From Rubripirellula sp. (GTDB lineage: Bacteria; Planctomycetota; Planctomycetia; Pirellulales; Pirellulaceae), in contig JARFQX010001070.1 of NCBI GenBank assembly GCA_029287555.1, positions 1-20,817 on the forward strand: a DNA stretch of 20,817 nt, in the 5' to 3' direction. Position 1 is the first letter of the stretch, and each line of letters opens with the position of its first letter. Positions 1 to 6,678 of this stretch are shown here, one piece after another. The notes under the pieces were generated by a model, which ran no database searches, was not told the DNA's origin, and worked only from the letters and a program-made list of their open reading frames with translations. Position numbers and translations under genes: made by a program.

Positions 1-769
1 AGCTAACGGCATTATTGGTGACCCGGCAGAGCATGATCGTGCTGTCCTCATCCGCCGGATTAGAACTCTGGATCAAGTTCACCAAATGGGAAAAGCGAGC
101 TTCGGGCTCTGTGTGAGGGGCATCCTGCAACGCGGTCAGGAGCCGACTGTGCCCGACCACGTCGCCCCCCGGAAACGAAGACTGGGCAAAACCGTTTCCG
201 TAAATCACAAACAGATCTCCCACCTCAAGCTTGGTGTTAATGTGCCGATACTCGTGCTCGCCAAACACCCCCTCAATCTCGCCCTCGGTCTCCACGGATT
301 CCAACTCTCCGTGCACCACTTCCCACGCGCGGTGGCTGGAACGGTAAATCAGCGGCGGCGGATTCCCGATATTGCACATCACAAAACTGCGGGTTGGAGC
401 GAAAAAGGTGGCGACGGATGCGGTGGCAAAACCGCCCTGGACCGCGAATTCGCGGAACTGTTTACCCATGTCCCGAATCACTCGGGTCTGCCAGATCGAG
501 TTGATGTTCCTCATCAGTCCGCTCCGCATCTCACATGAGAAGCGGCGAAACACGTCTTCAGATCCGCAGATGTCCGCAAGCAGCATGCGCGTGATGCGAC
601 CCGAGGCGCAGGACGAGACGTAATGGATTTCGCCGCCCCCGCTGATGCCGTGATTCGACTGACGACTGAATATTTGCATCGTCAGCCCCGGCATTTCGTA
701 CTGGACGTCGTACGAAAGCCGCCCGCCGGTGACTTCCATACAGTTTCTTCGTTGCGCTGGTACCTGCAT
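1..769 (-). CDS. SpoIIE/PP2C-family serine phosphatase-like protein, C-terminus cut by window edge
   Basis: I translated this frame by hand: it is open from ATG at 767-769 to the left edge (256 codons, no stop). Motifs in order match the SpoIIE-type PP2C phosphatase domain. They are GGGEIHY (residues 44-50, where the family has GGDxxD), LLADICG (63-69, family LADVSGHG), NIGNPPPLIYR (133-143, family NAGHPPPLL), GDLFVIYGNGF (184-194, family GDLLVLYTDG) and EDSTIML (241-247, family DDxTLLV). The domain appears almost complete at the edge. Known members dephosphorylate Ser/Thr-phosphorylated regulators, often anti-anti-sigma proteins. Several metal-ligand positions differ here: GGD is changed, TDG has become GNG (N192), while D66 and D242 are kept. 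Activity is therefore uncertain. The start at 769 has AGGGG seven bases upstream; ATG at 739 is an alternative. It is transcribed away from the SDR gene. Fold assignment is fairly sure; function is not. Confidence 0.75.
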   Translation of the reverse strand, partial: MQVPAQRRNCMEVTGGRLSYDVQYEMPGLTMQIFSRQSNHGISGGGEIHYVSSCASGRITRMLLADICGSEDVFRRFSCEMRSGLMRNINSIWQTRVIRDMGKQFREFAVQGGFATASVATFFAPTRSFVMCNIGNPPPLIYRSSHRAWEVVHGELESVETEGEIEGVFGEHEYRHINTKLEVGDLFVIYGNGFAQSSFPGGDVVGHSRLLTALQDAPHTEPEARFSHLVNLIQSSNPADEDSTIMLCRVTNNAVS

Positions 770-819
770 TCATCAACCCCTGGATTGACTGGGACTTACC
801 CTAAGTTGTAGGGGCGTGG

Positions 820-849
820 CAAGCCGCTCCCAACCGGCCCCAGCGGTTG
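820..849. repeat. Imperfect inverted repeat
   Basis: CAAGCCGCT at 820-828 pairs with AGCGGTTG at 842-849 apart from one bulged G. The loop is 13 bases. On its own it is weak evidence, but it is the first of four stem-loops in this gap. Confidence 0.35.
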
Positions 850-874
850 ATCCCCAATCGACTTTCGCAATGGT

Positions 875-893
875 CAACCGATCGACCCGGTTG
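875..893. repeat. Perfect 6-bp inverted repeat
   Basis: CAACCG (875-880) and CGGTTG (888-893) are exact reverse complements around a 7-base loop. It is the second stem-loop of the leader and short enough to be chance by itself. Confidence 0.35.
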
Positions 894-947
894 TGAGCGA
901 CGTCGCGGCGGGGCCTCGATGGCTCGTAGTCTGTCAAATCTTCAAGA

Positions 948-973
948 AACTCCCAAGACGCACCTTGGGAGTT
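948..973. repeat. Perfect 10-bp hairpin/palindrome
   Basis: AACTCCCAAG (948-957) and CTTGGGAGTT (964-973) are exact reverse complements around the 6-base loop ACGCAC. It lies between divergent genes, so it is not a terminator for either recognised CDS. No T-run follows on the plus strand. It could be an operator for a dimeric regulator or an RNA hairpin in the SDR leader. Confidence 0.6.
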
Positions 974-1012
974 GCCGCCGATCAACAGTCCGACAACGGC
1001 TATTGGGAAGCC

Positions 1013-1054
1013 AGCGGCGTCTGCCGGATCTCCTTGTCGGGCAGATCCGCCGCT
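1013..1054. repeat. Long 13-bp two-part stem-loop before the SDR gene
   Basis: AGCGGCG (1013-1019) pairs with CGCCGCT (1048-1054), and TCTGCC (1020-1025) pairs with GGCAGA (1040-1045). A two-base TC bulge lies on the 3' side and the loop is 14 bases. It ends about 50 bases before the SDR start, so it would fall in the 5' untranslated region if transcription begins upstream of it. Confidence 0.5.
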
Positions 1055-1105
1055 CCAAGAACTGGGTATCGGATTCACGACCAAAGGGACGAAAGTAAAT
1101 CGCGA

Positions 1106-1810
1106 ATGTCTGAAATGAATTACGTCGTTGTCGGTGGAAGTCACGGAATTGGTCAGGGGATCGTCCATCGACTGCTGCACACCGGTGCCGCTGTAACCGT
1201 TCTCTCTCGCACAATTGATTCGGCCGATGTCGCCGCTGGTGTCAAGCATGTGCAGGCGGACGTGACCAAAGATGAAATTCAGGCGGAGCAGTTACCTAGC
1301 GAGATCGCGGGGCTCGCTTACTGCCCCGGCTCGATCAACCTCGGTCCGCTTCGACAACTCAAGCTCGAGGCGATGGTTGAGGATTTTCAGTTGAACGCCG
1401 TCGGTGCGGTGAAGTGTTTGCAGGCGGCGTTGCCGGCCATGAAGGCGGCCGGCAATTCAGCGATGGTCCTATTCAGCACGGTTGCCGTCGGTCAGGGGAT
1501 GCCGATGCACACTTCCGTCGCCGCGGCCAAGGGCGCGGTGGAGGGACTGACCCGATCTTTGGCGGCGGAATTGGCACCCACGGTTCGAGTGAATTGCATT
1601 GCACCCGCGCTGACCGCAACTCCGCTGGCCGCTCGCTTTCTATCATCGGACCAAAAGCGTGCTGCGATGGCCGAGAAGTATCCGCTGAGGCGAGTGGGGG
1701 AAGTTCACGATATCGCCGCGATGGCCGAGTACCTGCTCAGCCCCCAGGCGACCTGGATCACCGGACAAATCATCGGCGTCGATGGCGGGATGTCGACGCT
1801 ACGGTTGTAG
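1106..1810 (+). CDS. Short-chain dehydrogenase/reductase-like protein lacking catalytic Tyr
   Basis: The 234-residue protein has the length and fold markers of a classical SDR, which normally oxidises or reduces alcohols and carbonyls with NAD(P)(H). The glycine-rich cofactor loop GGSHGIG is at 10-16, ADV at 51-53, a degenerate CPG (73-75) stands where NAG is usual, the helix-4 Asn is N97, and the late motif is GQIIGVDGG (220-228). The start at 1106 places the loop at the normal distance from the N-terminus; the same frame is open back to 893 without SDR-like residues. The active site is unusual. The Ser position reads S124-T125 and the YxxxK position reads V138-A-A-A-K142, so the proton-donating Tyr appears replaced by Val while Lys remains. 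Possible roles are a non-catalytic cofactor-binding protein, a sensor, or an enzyme with another mechanism. It converges with the efflux gene, with 27 bases between stops. Confidence 0.85.
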   Translation: MSEMNYVVVGGSHGIGQGIVHRLLHTGAAVTVLSRTIDSADVAAGVKHVQADVTKDEIQAEQLPSEIAGLAYCPGSINLGPLRQLKLEAMVEDFQLNAVGAVKCLQAALPAMKAAGNSAMVLFSTVAVGQGMPMHTSVAAAKGAVEGLTRSLAAELAPTVRVNCIAPALTATPLAARFLSSDQKRAAMAEKYPLRRVGEVHDIAAMAEYLLSPQATWITGQIIGVDGGMSTLRL

Positions 1811-1837
1811 GGACTTGCCGGGACGGGCACTCAGGAT

Positions 1838-3535
1838 TCAATTCCCCGGTTGGGACGGGCAGCCGACGGCGCGCTCGATTCTCGCTAACGTCCCAGCCAA
1901 GGTGGCGTCGATACGCGCCAGCTGAGTCTGAAACATCAACAACTCCCGGTACGTTTCGATCAGACTGAAAAAGTCGCTTCGCTCACCTCGGTAGTCGGCG
2001 AGCGCCAGTTTCAGGGTATCTTCCGTTCGGGGAATGATCCGCTCAGCATAGATGTCGCGTTGTTCGTTGAGCGCGTCTGCTTGAGCGAGCAGTCGCCGCA
2101 ATTTCCCGGCCAGGGCGTCTCGCTCGGCGGAAAGTCGCTGGGACGTGCTGGACGTCTGGTTGGCCGCTTCACAAACACCGGCATTGATTTTGTTTCGCCA
2201 AATCGGCAGCGTTGTCCCGACCTGGAATCCGATCGTATCGTGACCGTTGGCGACCGGGCTGATGACGTTGGAACCATCACTGACCAAACCCCAGAGCACA
2301 CCGACTTGCAAATCGGGATACCTTTGCAGACACGCTAGCTTTTGCTTTTGTCGATCTCGCTGGACCTCCCAAGCCAGTCCAGTCAGTTCCGGATTGCACT
2401 GCTCTGCCATGGCGATCAGCTCGTCGAGTCGCGCGGGGACGTCATCGATCCTTAGATTTCGATCGGCTTGGGCTACCAGCGTGACCGGCTGCTGGACGAG
2501 GGCTGCTAGATCGGCCTGTGCGATTTCCTTTTGTTTGACAAGTTGCACCATTTGCTCGTCCAGCCGATCCGACTCCAACGTGGCGCGGAGTAAATCCTGC
2601 TGGGTGCCGCCACTTCGGAATCGGGCGGAAGCGACTCGTTCCAAATCATCGACGAGCTCCTGGATCCCTTCGACGACCTCGATCGCGCGAGTTGCAAACC
2701 ACAATTCGTAGTAGGCCAGCCGAACCGCTTCGACGATGTCACTTTCGACGCGTTCCAGTTCCGCCCTGGCGATCTGAACCTCCTGGCTGGCGATCGCGGC
2801 TTTGGTGCTTAATTTCTTTGGCCAAGGGATCGACTGCGCCAGGCTCATTTGGTTGCCGATCCGTCCGGCGGCCGTTTGGATCGACTGATCCTGGATTGGC
2901 CAGAACACATTTTGAAAGCTGGGATCGGGCAGCGCGCGGGCCTGGGGAATCCGATTCATTGCAGCGGAGACTCGATGTCGCGCCGCCAGAATGCTGGGGT
3001 GTCCCGCCAACGCCAGGTCGACAAAGTGCTCAAGCGGCTGATGGGGTGGTGCTTGTTGAGGCAGCCCTAACTCGGGACGCTCCGAAGTCGGCGTGGCGAT
3101 GCTAACCGGAGCGGGTAGCGACAAATCGGAAGGCGATTCGGTGAACTCATCGATCGTGGTGTTGAATTCAGCCACCGGGTTGAAGCCGGCTGACGACGTG
3201 GCCTCCGCTCGGGGCACTCGGAACGTCGAGGCGGCAGCGACGACGACCCGTTTCCCGGTTGAGCGATGTCCCACCGTTTCCGCCCGGAAGCTTTGATTGG
3301 AGGGTTCCCGATAGGAAGCCCCATCGACCGGCTTCGAAGTTTCGATCAATTCATGGTTCAAGGCGTCCCAACGTTCTACCGGAACTCGATTCAGGGCAAC
3401 TCGGTCAGCCGTGGCGGTCTCGGCCTCGGACGAGGGACGACGAAAGGGCCGCGAAACGTTGCAGCCGGCCACGGCAACGGTTGCCAGCGCGACGCAAATC
3501 GAGATCGTGACCGCTGGCTTCAAATCGCGTTCCAT
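1838..3535 (-). CDS. TolC/CusC-type outer-membrane efflux lipoprotein
   Basis: The protein (565 residues from this start) begins with a charged n-region and the hydrophobic run VTISICVALATVAVAGC, giving a lipobox with lipid-acceptor C25. A Ser/Pro-rich stretch follows, then an outer-membrane efflux protein domain over roughly the last 400 residues. Typical TolC features are FVDLALAGHPSILAARHRV, the long heptad-like helices around ARAELERVESDIVEAVR, PDLQVGVLWG, and a second helical repeat ending in FQTQLARIDATLAGTL. Family members form trimeric beta-barrel/alpha-tunnel exit ducts for metal or drug efflux. I chose ATG 3533-3535 because it gives a standard lipoprotein signal; the frame is open to an ATG at 3655. 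It lies downstream of the copper ATPase on the same strand after a 385-base gap, which suggests metal export. No RND or membrane-fusion partner is in the window. Confidence 0.88.
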   Translation of the reverse strand: MERDLKPAVTISICVALATVAVAGCNVSRPFRRPSSEAETATADRVALNRVPVERWDALNHELIETSKPVDGASYREPSNQSFRAETVGHRSTGKRVVVAAASTFRVPRAEATSSAGFNPVAEFNTTIDEFTESPSDLSLPAPVSIATPTSERPELGLPQQAPPHQPLEHFVDLALAGHPSILAARHRVSAAMNRIPQARALPDPSFQNVFWPIQDQSIQTAAGRIGNQMSLAQSIPWPKKLSTKAAIASQEVQIARAELERVESDIVEAVRLAYYELWFATRAIEVVEGIQELVDDLERVASARFRSGGTQQDLLRATLESDRLDEQMVQLVKQKEIAQADLAALVQQPVTLVAQADRNLRIDDVPARLDELIAMAEQCNPELTGLAWEVQRDRQKQKLACLQRYPDLQVGVLWGLVSDGSNVISPVANGHDTIGFQVGTTLPIWRNKINAGVCEAANQTSSTSQRLSAERDALAGKLRRLLAQADALNEQRDIYAERIIPRTEDTLKLALADYRGERSDFFSLIETYRELLMFQTQLARIDATLAGTLARIERAVGCPSQPGN

Positions 3536-3920
3536 TTTCCGTCGGCGCCTCTTCAAACTCACCGATCCTTTCACGATGCTGCTCCGTGTTCCTGGCAGTT
3601 CGCAAAGTCTCCCTAATCGGAAGCTTCGGTTGGAGTGTCCTGGAGTCCGCCTCAATGAATTCTCTGTCCGTACGGGCTATTGTTTCGGACCCTCGCGACG
3701 CCGAACTTCCCCACGATTCGAATGGTCGTCAATCTTTGCCTGATCGTTGCGATGGTGAGTCGGGAAACAGGTCGGAATAGGCAGGAGGCCCAAGAATGAA
3801 GGACACCGGACACCACCCGCGGACCGTCCAATCCGACGCAATCTCGCTGACCGAACCCCTTTTCTTGCTCGGTGACGGGTCGTCCTGCGAGCCCAGCGGG
3901 ATTTGGATAACACGTGCGGA
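3536..3920. other. 385-base gap with no recognised gene
   Basis: This gap lies between the ATPase stop and the efflux-lipoprotein start, both on the minus strand. Short open frames (for example minus 3677-3913 and plus 3796-4074) give Arg-rich or unrecognisable translations and I reject them. There is no clear terminator; only a weak ACCGA/TCGGT inverted repeat with a pyrimidine-rich loop is seen near 3851-3874. The gap may carry a separate promoter for the efflux gene. Confidence 0.4.
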
Positions 3921-6305
3921 TCAGGAAAGCTTTACGCCGCGTAACCTCAACGCGTTGGCGATGACGGACACACTGCTAAAGCTCATCGCCGCGGCGGCTA
4001 ACATCGGACTCAGTAGGGTTCCGAAAATGGGATACAACAGGCCGGCAGCGATTGGAATGCCCACGGCGTTGTAGAAGAACGCAAAGAAGAGATTCTGCCG
4101 AATGTTGGTCATCGTCTTGCGGCTCAGCGTTTCGGCAGCCGCTACGCCGCGCAGGTCCCCGCCGACGAGCGTCACCCCGGCCGATTCGATGGCCACACCG
4201 GCGCCGGTGCCCATCGCGATTCCCACGTCAGCCTCGGCCAATGCGGGTGCGTCGTTGATGCCATCTCCCGCCATGGCCACCACATGGCCTTTGCTGCGCA
4301 GCTCTGCAATAAATTCATGTTTCTGCTCCGGCGAAACACCAGCATGGAAGTCATCGATCCCAAGCTCGGTGGCGACGGCGCGAGCGGTGGGCTCGGCATC
4401 TCCCGTCAACATCACCACCTGTAGACCGAGTTCATGCAAGGTGCTGAGCGCATCGCGAGTTGTCTCTTTGATGGGATCGGCGATCGCAATCGCAGCCGCA
4501 ACTTGTCCATCGACACCGACGAAGATTACGGTGCTTCCCGACTCCTGATAATCGGATGTCGACGCAACCGCCTGATTCAAACCTTCGCAGTGGGCATTGG
4601 CGAGAAAATCGGGGTTGCCAACCAAGATTTCACGCCCGTCGACCCGGGCGCGGACACCGCCGCCGGGCGCACTTTCGAAGTCATGGGACTCGGGAATCGC
4701 CACTTCTTCGGATCGGGCCTTTCGCACGACCGCTTGTGCCAAGGGGTGTTCGCTTTGCGTTTCGACCGCCGCCGCCAATCGCAAGACCTCGCTCGCATCG
4801 TGATCCCCGAAACTCTCGACCGCATTGACTTCGGGGTGACCCTCGGTAAGCGTCCCCGTCTTGTCGACCACAATCGTGTCGACATCTTCCATGACTTCCA
4901 AGACTTCGGCATTCTTGATCAGCACTCCCTCGCGTGCACCTCGTCCGATTCCCACCATGACGGACATCGGTGTTGCCAATCCGAGGGCGCAGGGGCAAGC
5001 GATAATCAAGACCGCCACCGCCGCAACCAAGGCGTGTGCGAGTCTTGGTTCGGGGCCGAACACTCCCCATCCAATCATGGCGGCAAGGGCACAAGCGATG
5101 ACCGAGGGAACAAAGTACTTGGCGACCTTATCCGCCAGCGATTGAATCGGTGCGCGACTGCGCTGCGCTTCGGCGACCATCTGCACGATTCGATTCAGGA
5201 CGGTTTCGTCGCCAACACCAACCGCTTCGATCACCAATGCACCCGACTGGTTCAGCGTGCCGCCGGTCACGTCGTCCCCGACTTCCTTGCGCACGGGAAT
5301 CGGCTCGCCAGTAAGCATCGATTCATCGATACGTGTGGATCCGCTGACCACGCGGCCGTCAACCGGTACTTTCTCGCCCGGGCGGATACGTAAGTGGTCG
5401 CCCTTCTCGACTTCGGATAGATCGACCTCCTCTTCGCCATTTTCCGTGATCCGGTGGGCTGAGTCGGGAGCCAGCTGCATCAACTCGCGAATGGCACCGC
5501 CGGTTTGCTGGCGAGCCCGCATTTCGAGCACCTGCCCCAGCAACACGAGCGTGATGATTACGGCCGAAGCTTCGAAGTAGAGCGGCGGCTTGCCGTCTTC
5601 GCGAAAGGCTTCCGGTATCAACTGTGGAAAGAGGACGACGATCAGACTGAATGTGAACGCCGCGATCGTCCCGACCGTGATCAGGGAGAACATGTTCAAA
5701 TTCATCGTCCGCAGCGAGTTAAACCCGCGAACCAACAATGGCCAACCACACCAAAAGACGACGGGAGTCGCTAACGCCAACTGCAGCCACCCCATCAACC
5801 AATCGGGGACGACGCGGTTGACGGCTAGTCCAAGCATGGGGCCCATGGCCAGGATCATCAGCGGTACCGAAAGCGCGACCGCCAGCCAGAATCGGCGTTT
5901 CATCGCGCCGAGTTGTTGCTGCTCGGAATCATCCTCCAAGTCGACGACCTTCGGCTCGAGATCCATGCCACAGATGGGACAGTCGCCCGGACCGATCTGT
6001 TCGATCTCCGGATGCATTGGGCAGGTGTAAACGGCGTCTTTCCCGGCAGCAGCGGCCGCCTTGCCCTTGGTGGCATGACCTGGATGACCGTGGCAACAAG
6101 AGGCTCCACCCGATCCTCCAATCTGGTGAACTTGCTTTCGGTCTGATCGATCTGCGAGCACTCCGGATGGGTCTGCGTCGAACTTTGCTTTGCAGCCTTC
6201 ACAGCAGAAAAAGTAAGTCTCGCCATTGAACTCGCTCCGCGGCGACGCGTCGGGCGAGACCTGCATGCCACAGACGGGATCTTCGACGGTTGGTGCGGAA
6301 GTCAT
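3921..6305 (-). CDS. copA: Copper-exporting P1B-1 ATPase with YHS and heavy-metal-binding domains
   Basis: This 794-residue inner-membrane pump should use ATP to move Cu(I) out of the cytoplasm. At the N-terminus is a YHS domain (DPVCGM at 9-14, YFFCCEGCKAKF at 31-42), then a Cys/His-rich linker (SCCHGHPGH, about 69-77), then a heavy-metal-binding domain (YTCPMHPE at 93-100, CPICGMDL at 109-116). These replace the usual HMA domain. The core has TGE (332-334), the CPC membrane motif (438-440), the phosphorylated Asp in DKTGT (D481), SEHP (518-521) and GDGINDAP (680-687). Membrane ligands of the Cu(I) class are visible: N738 followed by YN (745-746), and MSFSS (774-778). I chose ATG at 6303-6305 because the YHS domain begins directly after it; the frame is open to 6401 but that part reads into a repeat. 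Divergent from the DUF2254 gene. Confidence 0.93.
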   Translation of the reverse strand: MTSAPTVEDPVCGMQVSPDASPRSEFNGETYFFCCEGCKAKFDADPSGVLADRSDRKQVHQIGGSGGASCCHGHPGHATKGKAAAAAGKDAVYTCPMHPEIEQIGPGDCPICGMDLEPKVVDLEDDSEQQQLGAMKRRFWLAVALSVPLMILAMGPMLGLAVNRVVPDWLMGWLQLALATPVVFWCGWPLLVRGFNSLRTMNLNMFSLITVGTIAAFTFSLIVVLFPQLIPEAFREDGKPPLYFEASAVIITLVLLGQVLEMRARQQTGGAIRELMQLAPDSAHRITENGEEEVDLSEVEKGDHLRIRPGEKVPVDGRVVSGSTRIDESMLTGEPIPVRKEVGDDVTGGTLNQSGALVIEAVGVGDETVLNRIVQMVAEAQRSRAPIQSLADKVAKYFVPSVIACALAAMIGWGVFGPEPRLAHALVAAVAVLIIACPCALGLATPMSVMVGIGRGAREGVLIKNAEVLEVMEDVDTIVVDKTGTLTEGHPEVNAVESFGDHDASEVLRLAAAVETQSEHPLAQAVVRKARSEEVAIPESHDFESAPGGGVRARVDGREILVGNPDFLANAHCEGLNQAVASTSDYQESGSTVIFVGVDGQVAAAIAIADPIKETTRDALSTLHELGLQVVMLTGDAEPTARAVATELGIDDFHAGVSPEQKHEFIAELRSKGHVVAMAGDGINDAPALAEADVGIAMGTGAGVAIESAGVTLVGGDLRGVAAAETLSRKTMTNIRQNLFFAFFYNAVGIPIAAGLLYPIFGTLLSPMLAAAAMSFSSVSVIANALRLRGVKLS

Positions 6306-6376
6306 TTTGTGGTCCGACGGACGGCTTGGTTTGGTTCGGCTTCTGGAAACGCAACGAATGACACGGATCGCTAAGC

Positions 6377-6493
6377 CCAATCTACCACGCCAACTTGCCA
6401 CGCCAACTCACCTTGCCAACTCACCTTGCCAATTCACCGCGCCAATTCACCGCGCCAATTCACCGCGCCAATTCACCGCGCTTGTTCACCGGG
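6377..6493. repeat. 13-bp tandem repeat array, about nine units
   Basis: Consecutive 13-base units run without spacers. Four exact copies of CCAATTCACCGCG lie at 6429-6480, two of CCAACTCACCTTG at 6403-6428, variants CCAACTTGCCACG at 6390-6402 and CCAATCTACCACG at 6377-6389, and a decayed last unit at 6481-6493. Units become more uniform toward the right, which suggests recent local duplication. The array ends about 70 bases upstream of the ATPase start. There are no unique spacers, so it is not a CRISPR array. Confidence 0.9.
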
Positions 6494-6562
6494 CGAGTTG
6501 CATTGCCTGTGCCTCTCGGTGGCCACATGCTTCTCTTGCGATGCGGAAAAGCTTCGCCTCTG

Positions 6563-6580
6563 GGACGATTGCGATCGTCC
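6563..6580. repeat. Perfect 7-bp hairpin with TGCG loop
   Basis: GGACGAT (6563-6569) and ATCGTCC (6574-6580) are exact reverse complements around the tetraloop TGCG, about 100 bases before the DUF2254 start. It may be an operator or an RNA hairpin in that gene's leader. It is short enough to be chance. Confidence 0.4.
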
Positions 6581-6678
6581 TCGACTCACCAGATCGTGAC
6601 TCCGTTCGCTATGCTCATGCTTGAAGTGGATAGGAAAAAAGAGCACCAACAGAAGCCGATTCGAGACGGGGACACGCT

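Larger units (their letters stand above)
770..1105. promoter_or_regulatory. Divergent intergenic/leader region with four inverted repeats
   Basis: This gap separates the leftward phosphatase-like gene from the rightward SDR gene and must hold both promoters; I see no convincing -35/-10 pair. It contains inverted repeats at 820-849, 875-893, 948-973 and 1013-1054. All but the first are perfect or nearly perfect in their stems. Open frames cross it on both strands (the SDR frame is open from 893, and a minus frame from 773 to 1249), but neither translation resembles a protein. I therefore read it as non-coding. It could be a 5' leader of the SDR mRNA, a set of operators or a small RNA; the sequence alone does not decide. 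Confidence 0.45.
6306..6678. promoter_or_regulatory. Divergent control region with tandem array and hairpins
   Basis: This 373-base region separates the copper ATPase (left) from the DUF2254 gene (right). It holds the 13-bp tandem array at 6377-6493, a near-perfect GCGATGC/GCTTCGC stem around 6538-6557 and a perfect 7-bp hairpin at 6563-6580. A MerR/CueR-type or CopY-type operator was looked for by eye and not found. Open frames through it exist because the 13-bp unit reads in all three frames; none looks like a protein. Confidence 0.5.

Noticed and set aside
893..1105. N-terminal extension of the SDR frame upstream of 1106
   Set aside because: The frame is open but the added 71 residues have no SDR features, the region is full of inverted repeats, and the cofactor loop sits at the normal distance from ATG 1106.
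773..1249. 158-residue minus-strand open frame
   Set aside because: It overlaps the start of the well-supported SDR gene and shows no recognisable domain, signal or compositional support.
3677..3913. 78-residue minus-strand open frame between ATPase and efflux genes
   Set aside because: Arg-rich composition, no motif, and no ribosome binding site; more likely non-coding spacer.
4434..5393. 319-residue plus-strand open frame
   Set aside because: Antisense to the copper ATPase, whose motifs prove the minus-strand reading; the translation is His/Arg/Asp-rich and unlike a protein.
6306..6401. N-terminal extension of the copper ATPase to ATG 6401
   Set aside because: The extra residues are Arg/Ser-rich and read into the 13-bp array; the YHS domain begins directly after the ATG at 6305.
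6377..6493. CRISPR array
   Set aside because: Units are only 13 bases, contiguous and without unique spacers, and no cas gene is present.
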